Part shown: positions 44,728-54,726 of the stretch, one piece after another
How the letters are laid out: each line of letters starts with the position of its first letter
How positions within the stretch are numbered: the stretch's first letter is position 1
Origin: Gonocerus acuteangulatus
Taxonomy: Eukaryota; Arthropoda; Insecta; Hemiptera; Coreidae
Assembly: GCA_946811695.1 (NCBI GenBank)
Contig: OX328123.1
Span: forward strand, 156,015,773 to 156,079,772
Reading direction: 5' to 3'
Length of the DNA: 64,000 nucleotides
Translations under genes and position numbers: made by a program
Notes under the pieces: generated by a model
The model's input: the letters and a program-made list of their open reading frames with translations, nothing else
Database searches by the model: none
Told to the model about the DNA's origin: nothing

Positions 44728-45153
44728 TTATAGTAATATTGCCATAGAATAATAATATTTTACCATTTTCTTTGAAATTATTAAATCGTCTGAATCGTTT
44801 TTGGATTCTTGAGCATGTAAATTTATATCGAAACCAATATCTATTTGATTATTAATGTCATCCTCTATTATACATTCATTAATGTCTGGACTGATTTTGT
44901 TTTTCCTTTTTAAATTTTTTCTCCGTAAAGAAAGCTCTGGGCCAGATATCAGAAGAACCCGGCGCTTTTTCGATCTCTCACACAACGCTGTACTCTCTTT
45001 TTTATCTCTGCCTCTAAGGAAGCCGGAAGGGCCATCAGGGTGTGAATATCTTTTTTCTTGATAAAAATTAATAACAATTTCTTCTAAGTTGATATATTGT
45101 TTCAACCAGTATTTATATGAGGGTTTTTTTCTCTTCGGTGAACACGTTCTCAC
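44728..45153 (-). CDS. Unrecognised 141-codon frame in Transib-like element
   Basis: Starts MRTCSPKRKKPSYKYWLKQY and ends IISKKMVKYYYSMAILL. It is basic in the first 80 residues (KRKK, SKKRRV, LRRKNLKRKNK) and acidic with many Asp/Asn later (IEDDINNQIDIGFDI). Basic-then-acidic composition could be a nuclear or DNA-binding N-terminal piece of a transposase, but no DDE motif, zinc-binding site or match to Transib or RAG1 is visible to me. It lies wholly within the element. Possibly chance, as the region is AT-rich; it is the longest non-repeat frame here. Confidence 0.35.
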   Translation of the reverse strand: MRTCSPKRKKPSYKYWLKQYINLEEIVINFYQEKRYSHPDGPSGFLRGRDKKESTALCERSKKRRVLLISGPELSLRRKNLKRKNKISPDINECIIEDDINNQIDIGFDINLHAQESKNDSDDLIISKKMVKYYYSMAILL

Positions 45154-45790
45154 ATTTTTTTACATATAATATAGGACTAAACTAGCTTTTTTTTTTGTAT
45201 TGCTTAATATTTCTTTAGGAGCATCCTGCGATTCAATTGAATCATTTGCCCAAGGATTAATACCGTCTTCTTGGATTTATCCACATTTTTTTTCAAATTT
45301 GGAAGAAAAAATGATGATGGATCTAAAAATAAAAATCTTTGGAATCGGAAAATTTCGGCAAACTAAATTGCCCTCAGTACATTATACTTGAGGTAAACTT
45401 TAAGCTATAAAAACTTGGGACGTGTTCTGATGAAGTTTTTTGCTATGGTCAATCAAAGTGTTGTACTTAAAAAAGATTTCAAAGATCAATGAAGAATAAT
45501 TCAGAATAAATAATAAGTTAGTAATTACCCATAATCAATTATATCAGATAAAAAAGGAATAGTTTTGACCTAATTTCCTTCGGATGACTTAATAAAAACA
45601 CTGTCTTATCTTCAACGAGAGAGGCTCAAACTGATTGTTGCTATAAAGCAGGTTTTAAAGACTTTGCCTTGTTTATAATACTGCTTATGTGTTTGTTGAT
45701 CAAAATAAAACTAATATTTATTAGTTTTATACGATTTTAATTCCTTGAATAGTTTCTAAACTTAGCTAGAGGATTAAAAATTAAAATTTA

Positions 45791-45819
45791 GGTTTTTGTC
45801 CATTGGACGTTACACTGTG
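45791..45819 (-). promoter_or_regulatory. RSS-like end, 13-bp spacer
   Basis: Minus strand: heptamer CACAGTG (45819-45813), spacer of 13 bases (45812-45800), nonamer ACAAAAACC (45799-45791), a full match to the V(D)J nonamer. The spacer is 12+1. Confidence 0.65.
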
Positions 45820-45987
45820 CGCCGGAGGAAAATGTGGGGTGGAATTTAAAGGGTTTTTTCCCCTCTAATAGAGAAATATATTGTGTTAGTTTTATTAAAT
45901 GAAATTGTATTTATTAATCAATCAAAGGGTCGCTTCTTTGAAATCCCATTCTACCTTGTAAGTGGCTTTGTAATTTTAGTAATAACT

Positions 45988-46030
45988 AGCTGTGCCCGCG
46001 ACTTCGTCCGCATGGATGGTGACTTAGGGC
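45988..46030 (+). mobile_element. Relic of a dispersed arthropod repeat
   Basis: ACTAGCTGTGCCCGCGACTT followed by CGTCCGC is a motif widespread in arthropod interspersed repeats. At 46,085-46,115 there is GGCGTGTCAACC...TTAACGCCA, also found in family A interiors. Confidence 0.5.
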
Positions 46031-46525
46031 AGCATTTTTTTGATATATCTTTTGTTTTTTGTTTTTTTTTTTGTTGAATTGAAGGCGTGTCAACCGTTGG
46101 GGTCATTAACGCCAGTATCTTTTGGTTTATTTTGGATTATTAACACCTTCGTTTGGGTATTTAAAAAAAATCTACTTAACAGTAATGCTCTATACACGAG
46201 ATTTGACGTATAGCCATCGGGGATTAAGCTTACAGGCTGCTAGGATAACCCCTTTTTTTGTAAGTGTCTGACAGACACAAGGGAAATATCAGTGAAGTAT
46301 ATTGGCAGCAGTGAGCATCTAGAATCTAGATGCTCACTGCTTCCAACATGCTTCATTGAAATTTTTCTCGCAAAACATAATTTAATTGTGGTCGCGAAAC
46401 ATAATTGTTTGGAATGAGAAGAATCGGATTGATTTTTGCTTTTGGCAGTACTTATAAATGCGGATATTGGCCTAACGCATAGTTTATAAATCAAAGTTTT
46501 GTTCTGCTTGGAAGGCGTGGATTGT

Positions 46526-46813
46526 CTATTGAAATTGGGGGTACATAGTAAACAATGCCTTTATTGCCTTGTTACATGTATTGATTACTTGTGCCGTGAC
46601 TGTTAATCCTCTATCTAGGTGTAATCCTGGATACTTTACACTATCTCTGCTCGATAGTTCAGTGTTAGTTATCAGGTGTCCGTGGTTAAATAGAGAATGG
46701 CCAATACAGAGTCGAGTTAAAACTACTAGTTCTCTGAGGTCATCTCTGTTGCTGGATGGCCAGGTATACGGAAGATATGGGTCGTTCTGTTCTAAAGTGA
46801 TTGTTGTCCACAA
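46526..46813 (-). pseudogene. Rearranged LINE: RNase H tail fused to RT tail
   Basis: One open frame joins two LINE pieces in the wrong order. Residues about 25-52 (DLRELVVLTRLCIGHSLFNH) are the segment after RNase H. Residues about 56-95 (DSVKYPGLHLDRGLTVTAQV, KAIKALFTMYPQF) match the end of the reverse transcriptase, [VL]-KYLG-[VI]-x-[LI]-D-x-x-L-T-W. In a normal ORF2, RT comes first. So this is a tail-end rearrangement or two insertions side by side. Confidence 0.65.
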
Positions 46814-46904
46814 AAAAATCGAAAATGGGATTTATACATCTCTGGATTCAGAATTTAAAGGCCTATATGATGGTATGCTTATTATTTATTTATTTGAGAT
46901 TCGC

Positions 46905-47685
46905 TCCTTTTCAAACGTTGGCGGTAGAAACCACTGAGAAATCAATTCGACGACAATACTTCCTAGGTTCCTTCCTTTACCAAATCATTTCTTCCAAAAC
47001 CCCTTCCTATTTCTACAAGCTCCCTCAGTTTAAATCCTTTGTCCATTCCCGTGGTACCCGTTCCCGTCCCTCCGATCTCTCTCATCCCAATCATAAAACA
47101 GCCTTCTTTGACCGTTCCTTCATCTCCCGAGCCTCCTCCTTCTGGAACTCTATCCCTCTTCTGATGCGACACTCTCCTTCCTTACCTGTATTTAAATCCC
47201 GCCTCTTTGCTTTTCTCCTATCCTCCCAGGAAGACGCTTCTTAAGATTTGACCAGCAGGAAAACCAGTTTAGCTGTGTAAATTATGTTGTTGTTTTCTTC
47301 ACTTGTTTATGCATTTATTTTTATTCATATCCTTTTATAGTCCCCATTTCTTTAATATTTATTTAATTTTTTAATATTTATTTAATTATTTATTTGTTTA
47401 TTTTAAACTATTTAATTATATTCTCATCGCCCTCTGAATATTGTATCATCATTGCTCCAATCCAATTATTTATGTACATATTTACTTATGTTTTATTTTA
47501 TTATTTAAAATTTTACTAATAATATTTGTATTCGTTTTTTACTTTTTTTTTTTTTTTATTCTTTATTTATAGTCATATTTTTAGGTTAAATTTGTTCATT
47601 CAGCCGTATGTATTTATTTTTATTCTTATGGGACGAAGTACCAGAATAAAATATTTTTTTCATTCATTCATTCATTCAAATCAAT
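46905..47685 (+). pseudogene. LINE C-terminus and 3' UTR with (ATTC)n tail
   Basis: From about 46905 the frame reads FAPFQTLAVETTEKSIRRQY through SYFYKLPQFKSF to SFISRASSFWNSIPLLMRHS, FKSRLFAFLL and ends at 47244. The box R-x-F-x-x-R-x-x-x-x-W-N-S-[IL]-P followed by F-K-x-x-L is the usual C-terminus of CR1/L2- and Jockey-superfamily ORF2. The non-coding 3' part ends in TTCATTCATTCATTCATTCA, a short-unit tail typical of such LINEs. 5'-truncated; the last 115 codons are intact. Confidence 0.75.
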
Positions 47686-47929
47686 TATAAAAATTTACTA
47701 AAAGTCAGAAATATGTTGGACATTGAAAATTATTTCAAAATGGGGAGTAAGAATTTCTACTCAAATGTATACATGTATATATCCTAGAATAAAAATCCTT
47801 AGGTTTTGAAATAGATACTGTGCTAGTTACTTTACTTCACGTTAAGTAATACATGTTTTTATAATTTCTACAATGTATGTCTGCTAAATGTAATTGTAAA
47901 TGTTAGTATCTTGGAGGTGAGCTGTGTTT

Positions 47930-48122
47930 ATGTGTGGACTGTCATCTGTCAAGAGTTCGTTCATGTCGTCGGCAGGTTTATTCTGTCTCGTTCTTTGCAG
48001 TCAGTGTGTTTAATGTGTTTAATAGTAAAGTTCGTGTTGCAGAAGGCACAAACTGGTCCGTCCTGTCAGGTCATTAAATGGCGATGTGTCAGTAACGTAT
48101 GACCAATCCGCAATCGAAAACC
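47930..48122 (-). pseudogene. LINE RNase H C-terminal tail
   Basis: Minus strand: FRLRIGHTLLTHRHLMT, stop, QDGPVCAFCNTNFTIKHIKH, TDCKERDR. Pattern LR-[IL]-GH-T-x-LTH-x-[YH]-LM, C-x-x-C, then [VI]-x-HI-x-x-x-C is the same segment as in the 452-985 copy but extends further to the His/Cys end. One stop. It is cut on its upstream side by Penelope terminal sequence. Confidence 0.75.
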
Positions 48123-48260
48123 ATTTCTCTTCAAGGTAGGGATTGTCGGGGTTCGGTCACTGCTACTTAATAAAACTACATTTTACCGTGAAAATGGTTT
48201 TATTGTTGCTGACGTTTCGGCTTGAGATTCAAGCCTTCATCAGGGCTGTAAAACAATTAG
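48123..48260 (-). mobile_element. Penelope terminal repeat, second type
   Basis: Sequence TAATAAAACTACATTTTACC ... ACGTTTCGGCTTGAG differs from the repeat at 48.5 and 49.7 kb but has the same ribozyme layout, so at least two Penelope families are present. Confidence 0.65.
48211..48243 (-). ncRNA. Hammerhead ribozyme motif (canonical core)
   Basis: Minus strand: CTGATGA, stem II GGCTTGA/TCAAGCC, GAAAC, GTC. This is the exact CUGAUGA core, with a perfect 6-7 bp stem II. As in the others, one A separates core and stem II, and stem I is short (GC plus mismatches). Confidence 0.7.
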
Positions 48261-48281
48261 GACAGATTTAATAATAACATC

Positions 48282-48519
<238 letters not shown>

Positions 48520-48590
48520 TAAAGATGGAATGGTTGGGATTCGGCTAAATAAACCTCAATATGATTTTGTTTTAAAAAATCTATATTTCG

Positions 48591-48624
48591 GACGTTTCGG
48601 CTACTCATTGGTAGCCTTCGTCAG
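48591..48624 (-). ncRNA. Hammerhead motif, left arm of Penelope element 2
   Basis: Minus strand: CTGACGA, stem II GGCTAC/GTAGCC, GAAAC, GTC; flanking ATTTTAG and CGAAAT form a partly paired stem I. Confidence 0.65.
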
Positions 48625-49147
48625 CTAAAATGAAAAAAAAAAAGAAATTAATACAGGAAACAAAAGAAATTTATAATTGTGATAGGTAACAGGACTATAG
48701 ATACAATTAACTTATAAAAGAACATATCATCTTAAATTCTTAGAATGAGTAGAATGAAAAAGTAAATAGGTACAATAATTGATTTTAATAGTAATTAGTA
48801 ACATTAATTGATTTTACAAAGAAATAAGAAACTACATACCAATGACAAATATAGTAGCTAATAGTAACATTAATTAATTTTACAAAGAAATACGATACTA
48901 CATACCAACGGAAATGCCGAGCGGCAGAGGAAGACCAAGGTTGGCAATTAAGTAACCATTGTGAAAGTAGGAAAAAGGAAGTAACCATTCTAGGGAAAAG
49001 GAATCTGCAAGGGGTATATGTAACTGAAAACAGCAGGTGGTGGGAGAAAGGGCGGCAAGGATCAAAAGGCATGTTTATGACATTTTTATGACAGGAAAGG
49101 AGAAAAAGGTGTTAATGGAAGGATACCCAAGGGGCATGGTAAAAATC

Positions 49148-49483
49148 TAGGTGGGAGGTCGGGAGAGTATTTGGAAAATATTAGCGTACATAGGAGAAAT
49201 GCCTTGTTGGTCAGTTTTGTAATTTATATTGTTTTTGTTTAAGTTTATGTGTACACATTCCGAGATCTGTAGTCTTTTTTTGTTTCGTTGCGTAGAAAGA
49301 ATTTACGTGTCGTCGGAGTTAAAAGTGTGTTTTTGTGTAATGGCGTGTTTTGCAAGTACAGATTTATCATTTTCTTTATTAGTGATGGTTCGTTTATGTT
49401 GTGTAAGTCGTGAGTGGATGTCATTTATGGTTTCTCCTATGTATACACCATTACAGGAAGGGGTTTGCCAAGGGGGGTTTGTT
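49148..49483 (-). pseudogene. Penelope GIY-YIG domain, copy 2
   Basis: Minus strand frame: PWQTPSCNGVYIGETINDIH, SRLTQHKRTITNKE, SVLAKHAITQKH, FNSDDT, stop, ILSTQRNKKRLQISECVHIN, INYKTDQQGISPMYANIFQI, ending at a natural stop. YIG and the catalytic Arg are kept. One TAA replaces a Lys codon. It is a closer match to copy 1 than to copy 3. Confidence 0.85.
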
Positions 49484-49680
49484 CAAAATCAATTAATGTT
49501 TCTAATTACTATTAAAATCAATTATTGTACCTATTTACTTTTTCATTCTACTCATTCTAAGAATTTAAGACGATATGTTCTTTTATAAGTTAATTGTATC
49601 TATAGTTCTGTTACCTATCACAATTATAAATTTCTTTTGTTTTCTGTATTAATTTCTTTTTTTTTTTTTTGTCATTTTAG

Positions 49681-49714
49681 CTGACGAAGGCTACCAATGA
49701 GTAGCCGAAACGTC
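49681..49714 (+). ncRNA. Hammerhead motif, right arm of Penelope element 2
   Basis: Same sequence as 48591-48624 on the other strand, so the two ribozymes of this element face opposite directions. Confidence 0.65.
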
Positions 49715-49819
49715 CGAAATATAGATTTTTTAAAACAAAATCATATTGAGGTTTATTTAGCCGAATCCCAACCATTCCATCTTTACTCATCACCTCGACG
49801 GCTAACTATCTAATCATCA

Positions 49820-49820
<1 letters not shown>

Positions 49821-49875
<55 letters not shown>
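49821..49875. repeat. (TA)n microsatellite
   Basis: About 27 TA units. Confidence 0.95.
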
Positions 49876-49877
<2 letters not shown>

Positions 49878-49947
49878 AAAGAAAAAAGAGAGAAAAACAT
49901 AATATACAGTTAGAACAACACTGTGTTATAGTAATGCTTAGATTATT

Positions 49948-50060
49948 AGGATAACAGATATAAGAATAACAGGTTAGATTAGACAGATATAAGAATAACA
50001 GGTTAGATTAAACAGATAGAAGAATAACAGGTTAGATTAAACAGATATAAGAATAACAAG
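49948..50060. repeat. ~33-bp tandem repeat, 3.5 copies
   Basis: Unit AGATATAAGAATAACAGGTT + AGATTAAAC; part of the Penelope-related stretch upstream of copy 3. Confidence 0.9.
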
Positions 50061-50329
50061 ATGGGCTTACCGATGAGAAAATTGAGAACTATACCTCACA
50101 GATGCGGGAACATTTCTGACTGCTGATACAAGGAAACTAGGGAAAAGGGGTTAGTGAGGGGGGGGGGGGGGGTTCTGGAGCACCGAATGGACAGAGTACC
50201 ATGGAGATGAAAGAAAGAGCGGCGGAAGCGGCGTCGTACAGTAAGGTGTCATAAAATGTTGTGTTAATGGAAAGGGAGGCAGGTATAAAGGGCTATATTG
50301 CAGGCGGTATGTGGTGTTAGGATGGAGTT

Positions 50330-50612
50330 TTTAATAAATGGAAGATGTTGGAGTAGGTAGAGGAGATGACTTCTTTATCAATTTTGTCATTTACTGGGTT
50401 ATTTTCTAGGTGGATAAATATTGATTCGGAAAGGAGGCGTTTGTCTTCGTTGGATTCAGTGGAGAGGATGGAGTATTGGTCAAAACCAAAGTCATGTCCG
50501 TCTGTGATGGCATGTCTAGTTAAAGCTGTCTTTATGTCTTTACTCCGTACATCGTTTTTGTGGTTGTTGATACGTTTTCTTACGGGGTTTTTAGTCTGTC
50601 CAATGTACGCTT
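50330..50612 (-). pseudogene. Penelope GIY-YIG domain, copy 3 (different family)
   Basis: Minus strand: AYIGQTKNPVRKRINNHKND, VRSKDIKTALTRHAITDGHD, FGFDQYSILSTESNEDKRLL, SESIFIHLENNPVNDKIDKE, SSTYSNIFHLLK. All hallmarks of the Penelope GIY-YIG are there without a stop in about 93 codons: YIG, Arg, H-x-x-x-[DN], A-x-x-x-H-A-x-x-x-[GK]-H, and SE-S-x-x-I. The N-terminal GIY part is missing. Sequence differs clearly from copies 1 and 2. Confidence 0.85.
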
Positions 50613-51023
50613 TTCTTTCTGTTCAATCGGTTGCTCGAGGGCCAAACACAAACTGTACAAGAATGTATTATATAAATAGCCAACAAAATCATAAAAGCCG
50701 ATCCGTGGTATTTGTTTTAATAATTTAATAAATCATCCATGAAGATATTCTGAATATTCTAAGTTTAAAACGTTTTTCTTGATTTCCCAACAATTTTGAA
50801 TAATGGACTTTTTGAAGTCATTTTCGAACTGATCGACTTATATGTCACATATTATTGTTTATACTCTGTAAATAAGGAAGAGGTATGTCTTCCTTTCGAA
50901 GCAGAAGTCTTTGGCCGTAACCTGCCTAAAAAAGGGCGGAAATTCTAGATAAATCGACCTAAAAATATTTTTTATTTATAAGTTGACGATAACATTTAAA
51001 TAAATGAATTAATGGTAGTAAAA
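50613..51023. other. Unrecognised spacer
   Basis: No feature recognised. Confidence 0.3.
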
Positions 51024-52166
51024 GTCCGTCACGCAGGAGCTGGGGTATTATCAGAATTGGGTCCTCAGAATTGGGTCCTCAGAATTGGGTATTGCCGAGT
51101 GCATTCCTGAATAATTTCCTTAAAATAACCTATATTGATAAATAAAATAAAAACATAAATAGTTCTGCTCTTTTCAATTTTTTATGGGCACTTGTTTCAA
51201 TTATTCAAAAAATCAGTTTCGTAACGGGCCACGAAGGCCCTGAGTGGCAGATACTGTAGAGGTCTCTGATTCATGACCATACGGCACACTAGGGAGACAG
51301 TGTGGTCAGTACTATGCTCCGGCCGCCTGATTTTCCCCTTGCTGCTTCCATTGCTTGAGTCATTAGCACCAAGGTACCCATTGATAAATTAATTAAAGGC
51401 TGGGTTGGTCTAGAGACGGTCAGCGAGGCCGAATTCAACCCATGAACCAAGACACTAGAAGAAAAAAATCTTAAGTGCTTACTCTGGATTTGAACTCAGG
51501 TCCTCCAGCATATGAGTCCAGTGCTCCTACACTGAGCTAACCTCGCCCCCTGTTTCAATTATTACTTTTGTTATTAATTTCCTTCCAGAGTTTTGTGTAT
51601 GCGTGATACTACACTACGTAATAAATACACAAAGCTTTACATTTTCAACTATTTATCTTAATGAATAATAGAAGAAACGGGATACAGTAATAATGCAGGA
51701 ACAGGATACAGGGCCCCACTACCGGCAGACATCAGAACTCTACGGCCCACTGAGTCATATCAAAACAGAAGCACTCCTACTGGGAGTTTCGCGAACCTAC
51801 GTCTGGCGAGAGAATTCAATTTAAACATACTAAATAGTAACCCCCCTCCTTCCGATCGACCGATTTAGTTCATTTATACAACACTTCTTTCTTATTAAAT
51901 ACCCAGGATGTTTACCGCGTTTCGTTACAATACAACAGAAATTACGACCGGTATTATTAGTAATTTGGGTCCGGAGTAAACCCCCCCCCCTCCTAATGAA
52001 CCGATTTAGTTTGATGACACTTTTCTCTTCAGTTATATATACATTTTAACTGGGGTCTTTTTCGGTGTCTACTAGGTAGGATTGATAAAGATTTGAAGAA
52101 ATTTTTCAAAACTTCTGTCATGAGTAAACCTCAATAGCTACTTTCCTTCCGAGGAAAGTGCTAAAA
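51024..52166 (+). mobile_element. Helentron-like element, family B, copy 2
   Basis: 5' end GTCCGTCACGCAGGAGCTG, 3' end with hairpin ACTTTCC/GGAAAGT and GTGCTAAAA. A short duplicated block (CCTCAGAATTGGGT) near the 5' end. Interior matches copy 1. Split by SINE family 3. Confidence 0.65.
51206..51550 (-). mobile_element. tRNA-headed SINE, family 3, with TSD
   Basis: Minus strand head GGCGAGGTTAGCTCAGTGTA (box A-like), box B GAGTTCAAATCC, body of about 260 bp ending CGTTACGAAACTGATTTTTT. Target duplications TGTTTCAATTATT at 51193-51205 and 51551-51563. A third independent tRNA-derived family in the window. Confidence 0.88.
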
Positions 52167-52394
52167 GCGCGTTGAGGATATAAATCGTAAGAATGTCATT
52201 GTCAACTGTAATCGATTATCGCTTTCCTGGATCTAGAAGAACAAAGGATGATATCGAACAATCGATTTCTACCTATCAGTTTTAGAGGAGAGGATCGTGT
52301 GGAGAAAGTGGGCATGCGCAGTGCCGTTAGAAGCAACCGTGCGACTTGCTTTGCACGATTGCGCGGCCCGTTGCTAATACATTTAAACAAACCT

Positions 52395-52445
52395 TGTCAC
52401 ATGGGCGTCTATAAGGGGCTGCACCCCCCCCCCCCAAATTTCGAT
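52395..52445 (+). mobile_element. Left end related to the 61.77-kb MITE
   Basis: CATGGGCGTCTATAAGGGGC, GCTGCA, a C-run and AAATTTCGAT match the left end at 61,770. No right end; the interior is disturbed by the MITE at 52,511. Confidence 0.5.
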
Positions 52446-52510
52446 AAAGAATATTCATATAATTTAATTACAACCTCAATAAACAACTATGGAAATGAAA
52501 TGGTGTAATA

Positions 52511-52828
52511 GGGTCTTGTTTAGAACAGGCCCGCCAGTGATTTTATAATGATATTTAGTAACTGTTACTATGTAATTTTCTTGATTTTCTTTGTCGAAAG
52601 AGGAAGATGATTTTCTATGTCCTTAAGGATTTTATCAAAAACATCTTCATTTGAGTTTCTCTGCCTCCACATGTACTCACATAAATAGGAGTCTATCATA
52701 GAGCGATGTGTCCCACATTCCTTTTTGTTTCTCCTTTTGGCCTGTACATTTAACCCATATTTTTTTATTTATCAATAAGTAACTGTTACTAGATAAAATC
52801 ACTGGCGGGCCTGTTCTAAACAAGACCC
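52511..52828. mobile_element. 318-bp MITE with 8-bp TSD (hAT type)
   Basis: TIR GGGTCTTGTTTAGAACAGGC, perfect for 36 bases. Exact target duplication GTGTAATA at 52503-52510 and 52829-52836. An 8-bp TSD fits hAT-type mobilisation. Confidence 0.88.
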
Positions 52829-53294
52829 GTGTAATATGTGAAAATAATGATTAAAAGAAATTTTGAAGTATTTTCTCAATTTTCAAATTTTTCATGATTT
52901 TTTGGTAATGAATAATATGAAATATGAATTATAAAAGACATTTATTGTATTCAAAGCTGTTCACAATGGTATGAAATAATTCTTACATCAATTTTCGCTT
53001 ATCCTTCACAATAACCAATATAATTCACTGTTAGTCCAATATTCATACATATTTGAGTACACAAATGAAGTAGAGCTTTCAAAAAACCTGTTTATTGATG
53101 AAAACACTAATATTAACGTGAAAACCACAAACAACTGCGAAAACACTTATCAGCAACCACTATGTAATAAAATCATACAGGTATACCTCCATTCGACGCC
53201 ATTTTGTCAACGACAGTGGCTCCTCCATCGGTAATGTTAATTCCCAATAGCTCGTTCTGTTAAATGGGAAATTTGGATTTCGTATTCACGGAAA

Positions 53295-53830
53295 ATATTT
53301 CCGACGGTTTTAATATTTGTAAATTTTCCATTCAATGAACAACACGCTAGGTGAAACTCAATAAAAACTGATTATGTCTCTTTTAGCTTTAGGGAAGGCT
53401 TTAAGAGATCAGGCAAATCAGATAGAGTTTTATGTTTATCAATACATAGCCAATGCTAAGGCTGAAAACAATTTAACCATTATTTTGCCTGTTCAAATAC
53501 ATGATTTAGTAGGACGAAAAAGGGCGTGGCCTATATTCCCCGCGCAGAAAATTGGCGGCAAAAATTTTCTGTTATAACCTTATCACTAGGAGGTTTAAAA
53601 AGTTTTCATAAGCACTGATAAAATTTATCAGGCTGTGAAAGGTCTGACAAGGGAGATAGTAGGACCTATTTAATATTAAACACTATCTCCCTTGCCTGAC
53701 CTCTCAAAGCCTTCTCTGGTCCTAAACGAGTCATAATCAGTTTTATAGTGTTTCTCGTATCGTGTTACACCTTGAAATGGTAATTTGCAAATTGTTCAAC
53801 GCCCGCGAATATTTTCCTCAAATTTTCCTA
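53295..53830. repeat. Diverged long inverted repeat
   Basis: 53,295-53,445 and the inverse of 53,690-53,830 share GGAAAATATT, TTGAACAA/ATGAACAA, AACTGATTATG and GAAGGCTTT. A tight hairpin (GGGAGATAGT/ACTATCTCCC) lies at 53,652-53,694. Probably an old foldback element. Confidence 0.55.
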
Positions 53831-54072
53831 CATGCTTAATTGAACATTTCCGAGGTCCATATTTGAACCAGCTAAAGAGCGAACAGACACACTCACACGC
53901 ATATATATATTCAGGGTGTATTGCAAGTTAATGACAATCCTTCAGGGGGTGAAACTAGACAGAAAATGTAGTTCAACACTACCAACCACACATTTCTATC
54001 TCACTCCTTTCCAAAAATATGCCGTTCTAAAGGTTGTTTAGAGAAAACCGTGTTTTTTCGGCCGACGGTTCA
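53831..54072. other. Spacer with family A-like scrap
   Basis: GAGCGAACAGACACACTCAC resembles the stretch beside (TA)n in families A and B; otherwise unrecognised. Confidence 0.3.
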
Positions 54073-54165
54073 GCCCTATCCTGGCTAGAAAAGGGTGGTA
54101 ACCTATAGATAACCCTTCCTAAAATTCCTAGTTAATAATAATGGGCGTTAAAGTTCAAATAATAA
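54073..54165 (+). mobile_element. SINE family 2 body fragment
   Basis: CCCTATCCTGGCTAGAAAAG, GGTGGTAACCTATAGATAAC and the tail region match 34,954-35,050. Head missing. Confidence 0.75.
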
Positions 54166-54495
54166 TGTGTTGCAAAAATGAATGAAATTGGTAAATCGGA
54201 AGGGAGGTGGTTTTCGCACTATGTTTGACGAGAACTCATCCGCCAAACGTAGGTTGGCAAAGCTACCACTAGTTGCGCTGATCAGTTGTTTATACTTTAA
54301 AAAGTTTTATATACGTCGTTTTATTCAACTTTCTGTACAGGAGGGCCGTATGTTGTCCTGCGTTATTATTGTAGCATTTCGTTTATTATGGGACGCTTTC
54401 ATTATTAAGATCCAAAAAGAAAATGTGAAGTTTTTGTGTGTTTATTGGGTACTTTAATAGCACGCATAAACAAAACATATTTATCAAATTTATCG

Positions 54496-54720
54496 AAGAA
54501 TCTCCCTCTTGGATACCTGCCAAGTTCCGTCTTTTACTATAACGGACTTGATGTATTTCATCCTTTCTTTGTCAAGTAGCCTGCAGTCGAAAATAAGATG
54601 GTTGTAAGTCTATTAGTAGGAGAATTCCATTTGCATGTTTTTCCTCCAGTAACTTAAAATCTGTGTAAATAGTTTATTATGACTTCCTGATCGGCCATTA
54701 CATGTGTCCGTTTGTAATTT
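54496..54720 (-). pseudogene. LINE RNase H-adjacent C-terminus
   Basis: Minus strand: RINYKRTHVMADQEVI (shifted frames), then TYNHLIFDCRLLDKERMKYI, KSVIVKDGTWQVSKREIL and a stop. H-L-[IL]-F-[DE]-C-x-L-[LF]-x-x-x-R followed by G-x-W marks the end of RNase H-bearing LINE ORF2. Stops and a frameshift lie between the two parts. Confidence 0.6.
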
Positions 54721-54726
54721 ATTCTT

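Larger units (their letters stand above)
44485..45819. mobile_element. Transib-like element with RSS-like ends (1335 bp)
   Basis: The element is bounded by inverted CACAGTG heptamers (44485-44491; CACTGTG 45813-45819) and by an exact 5-bp duplication CGCCG (44480-44484 and 45820-45824). CAC-starting TIRs plus a GC-rich 5-bp TSD define Transib, the superfamily related to RAG1. TIR matches: CACAGTGTAACG at the tip, then AATGGACAAAAA after spacers of unequal length. No Transib transposase (DDE) is seen; there is one open frame of 141 codons. Either non-autonomous or an unfamiliar relative. Confidence 0.75.
48517..49789 (-). mobile_element. Penelope-like element 2 with inverted terminal repeats
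   Basis: GAGTAAAGATGGAATGG at 48517 and its inverse ending at 49789 bound arms of about 300 bp (48517-48815 and 49485-49789), each with a hammerhead motif. Between them lies a GIY-YIG region on the minus strand. The right arm ends abruptly in codons for CQTPSC. RT is missing. Both sides border (TA)n tracts. Confidence 0.8.
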
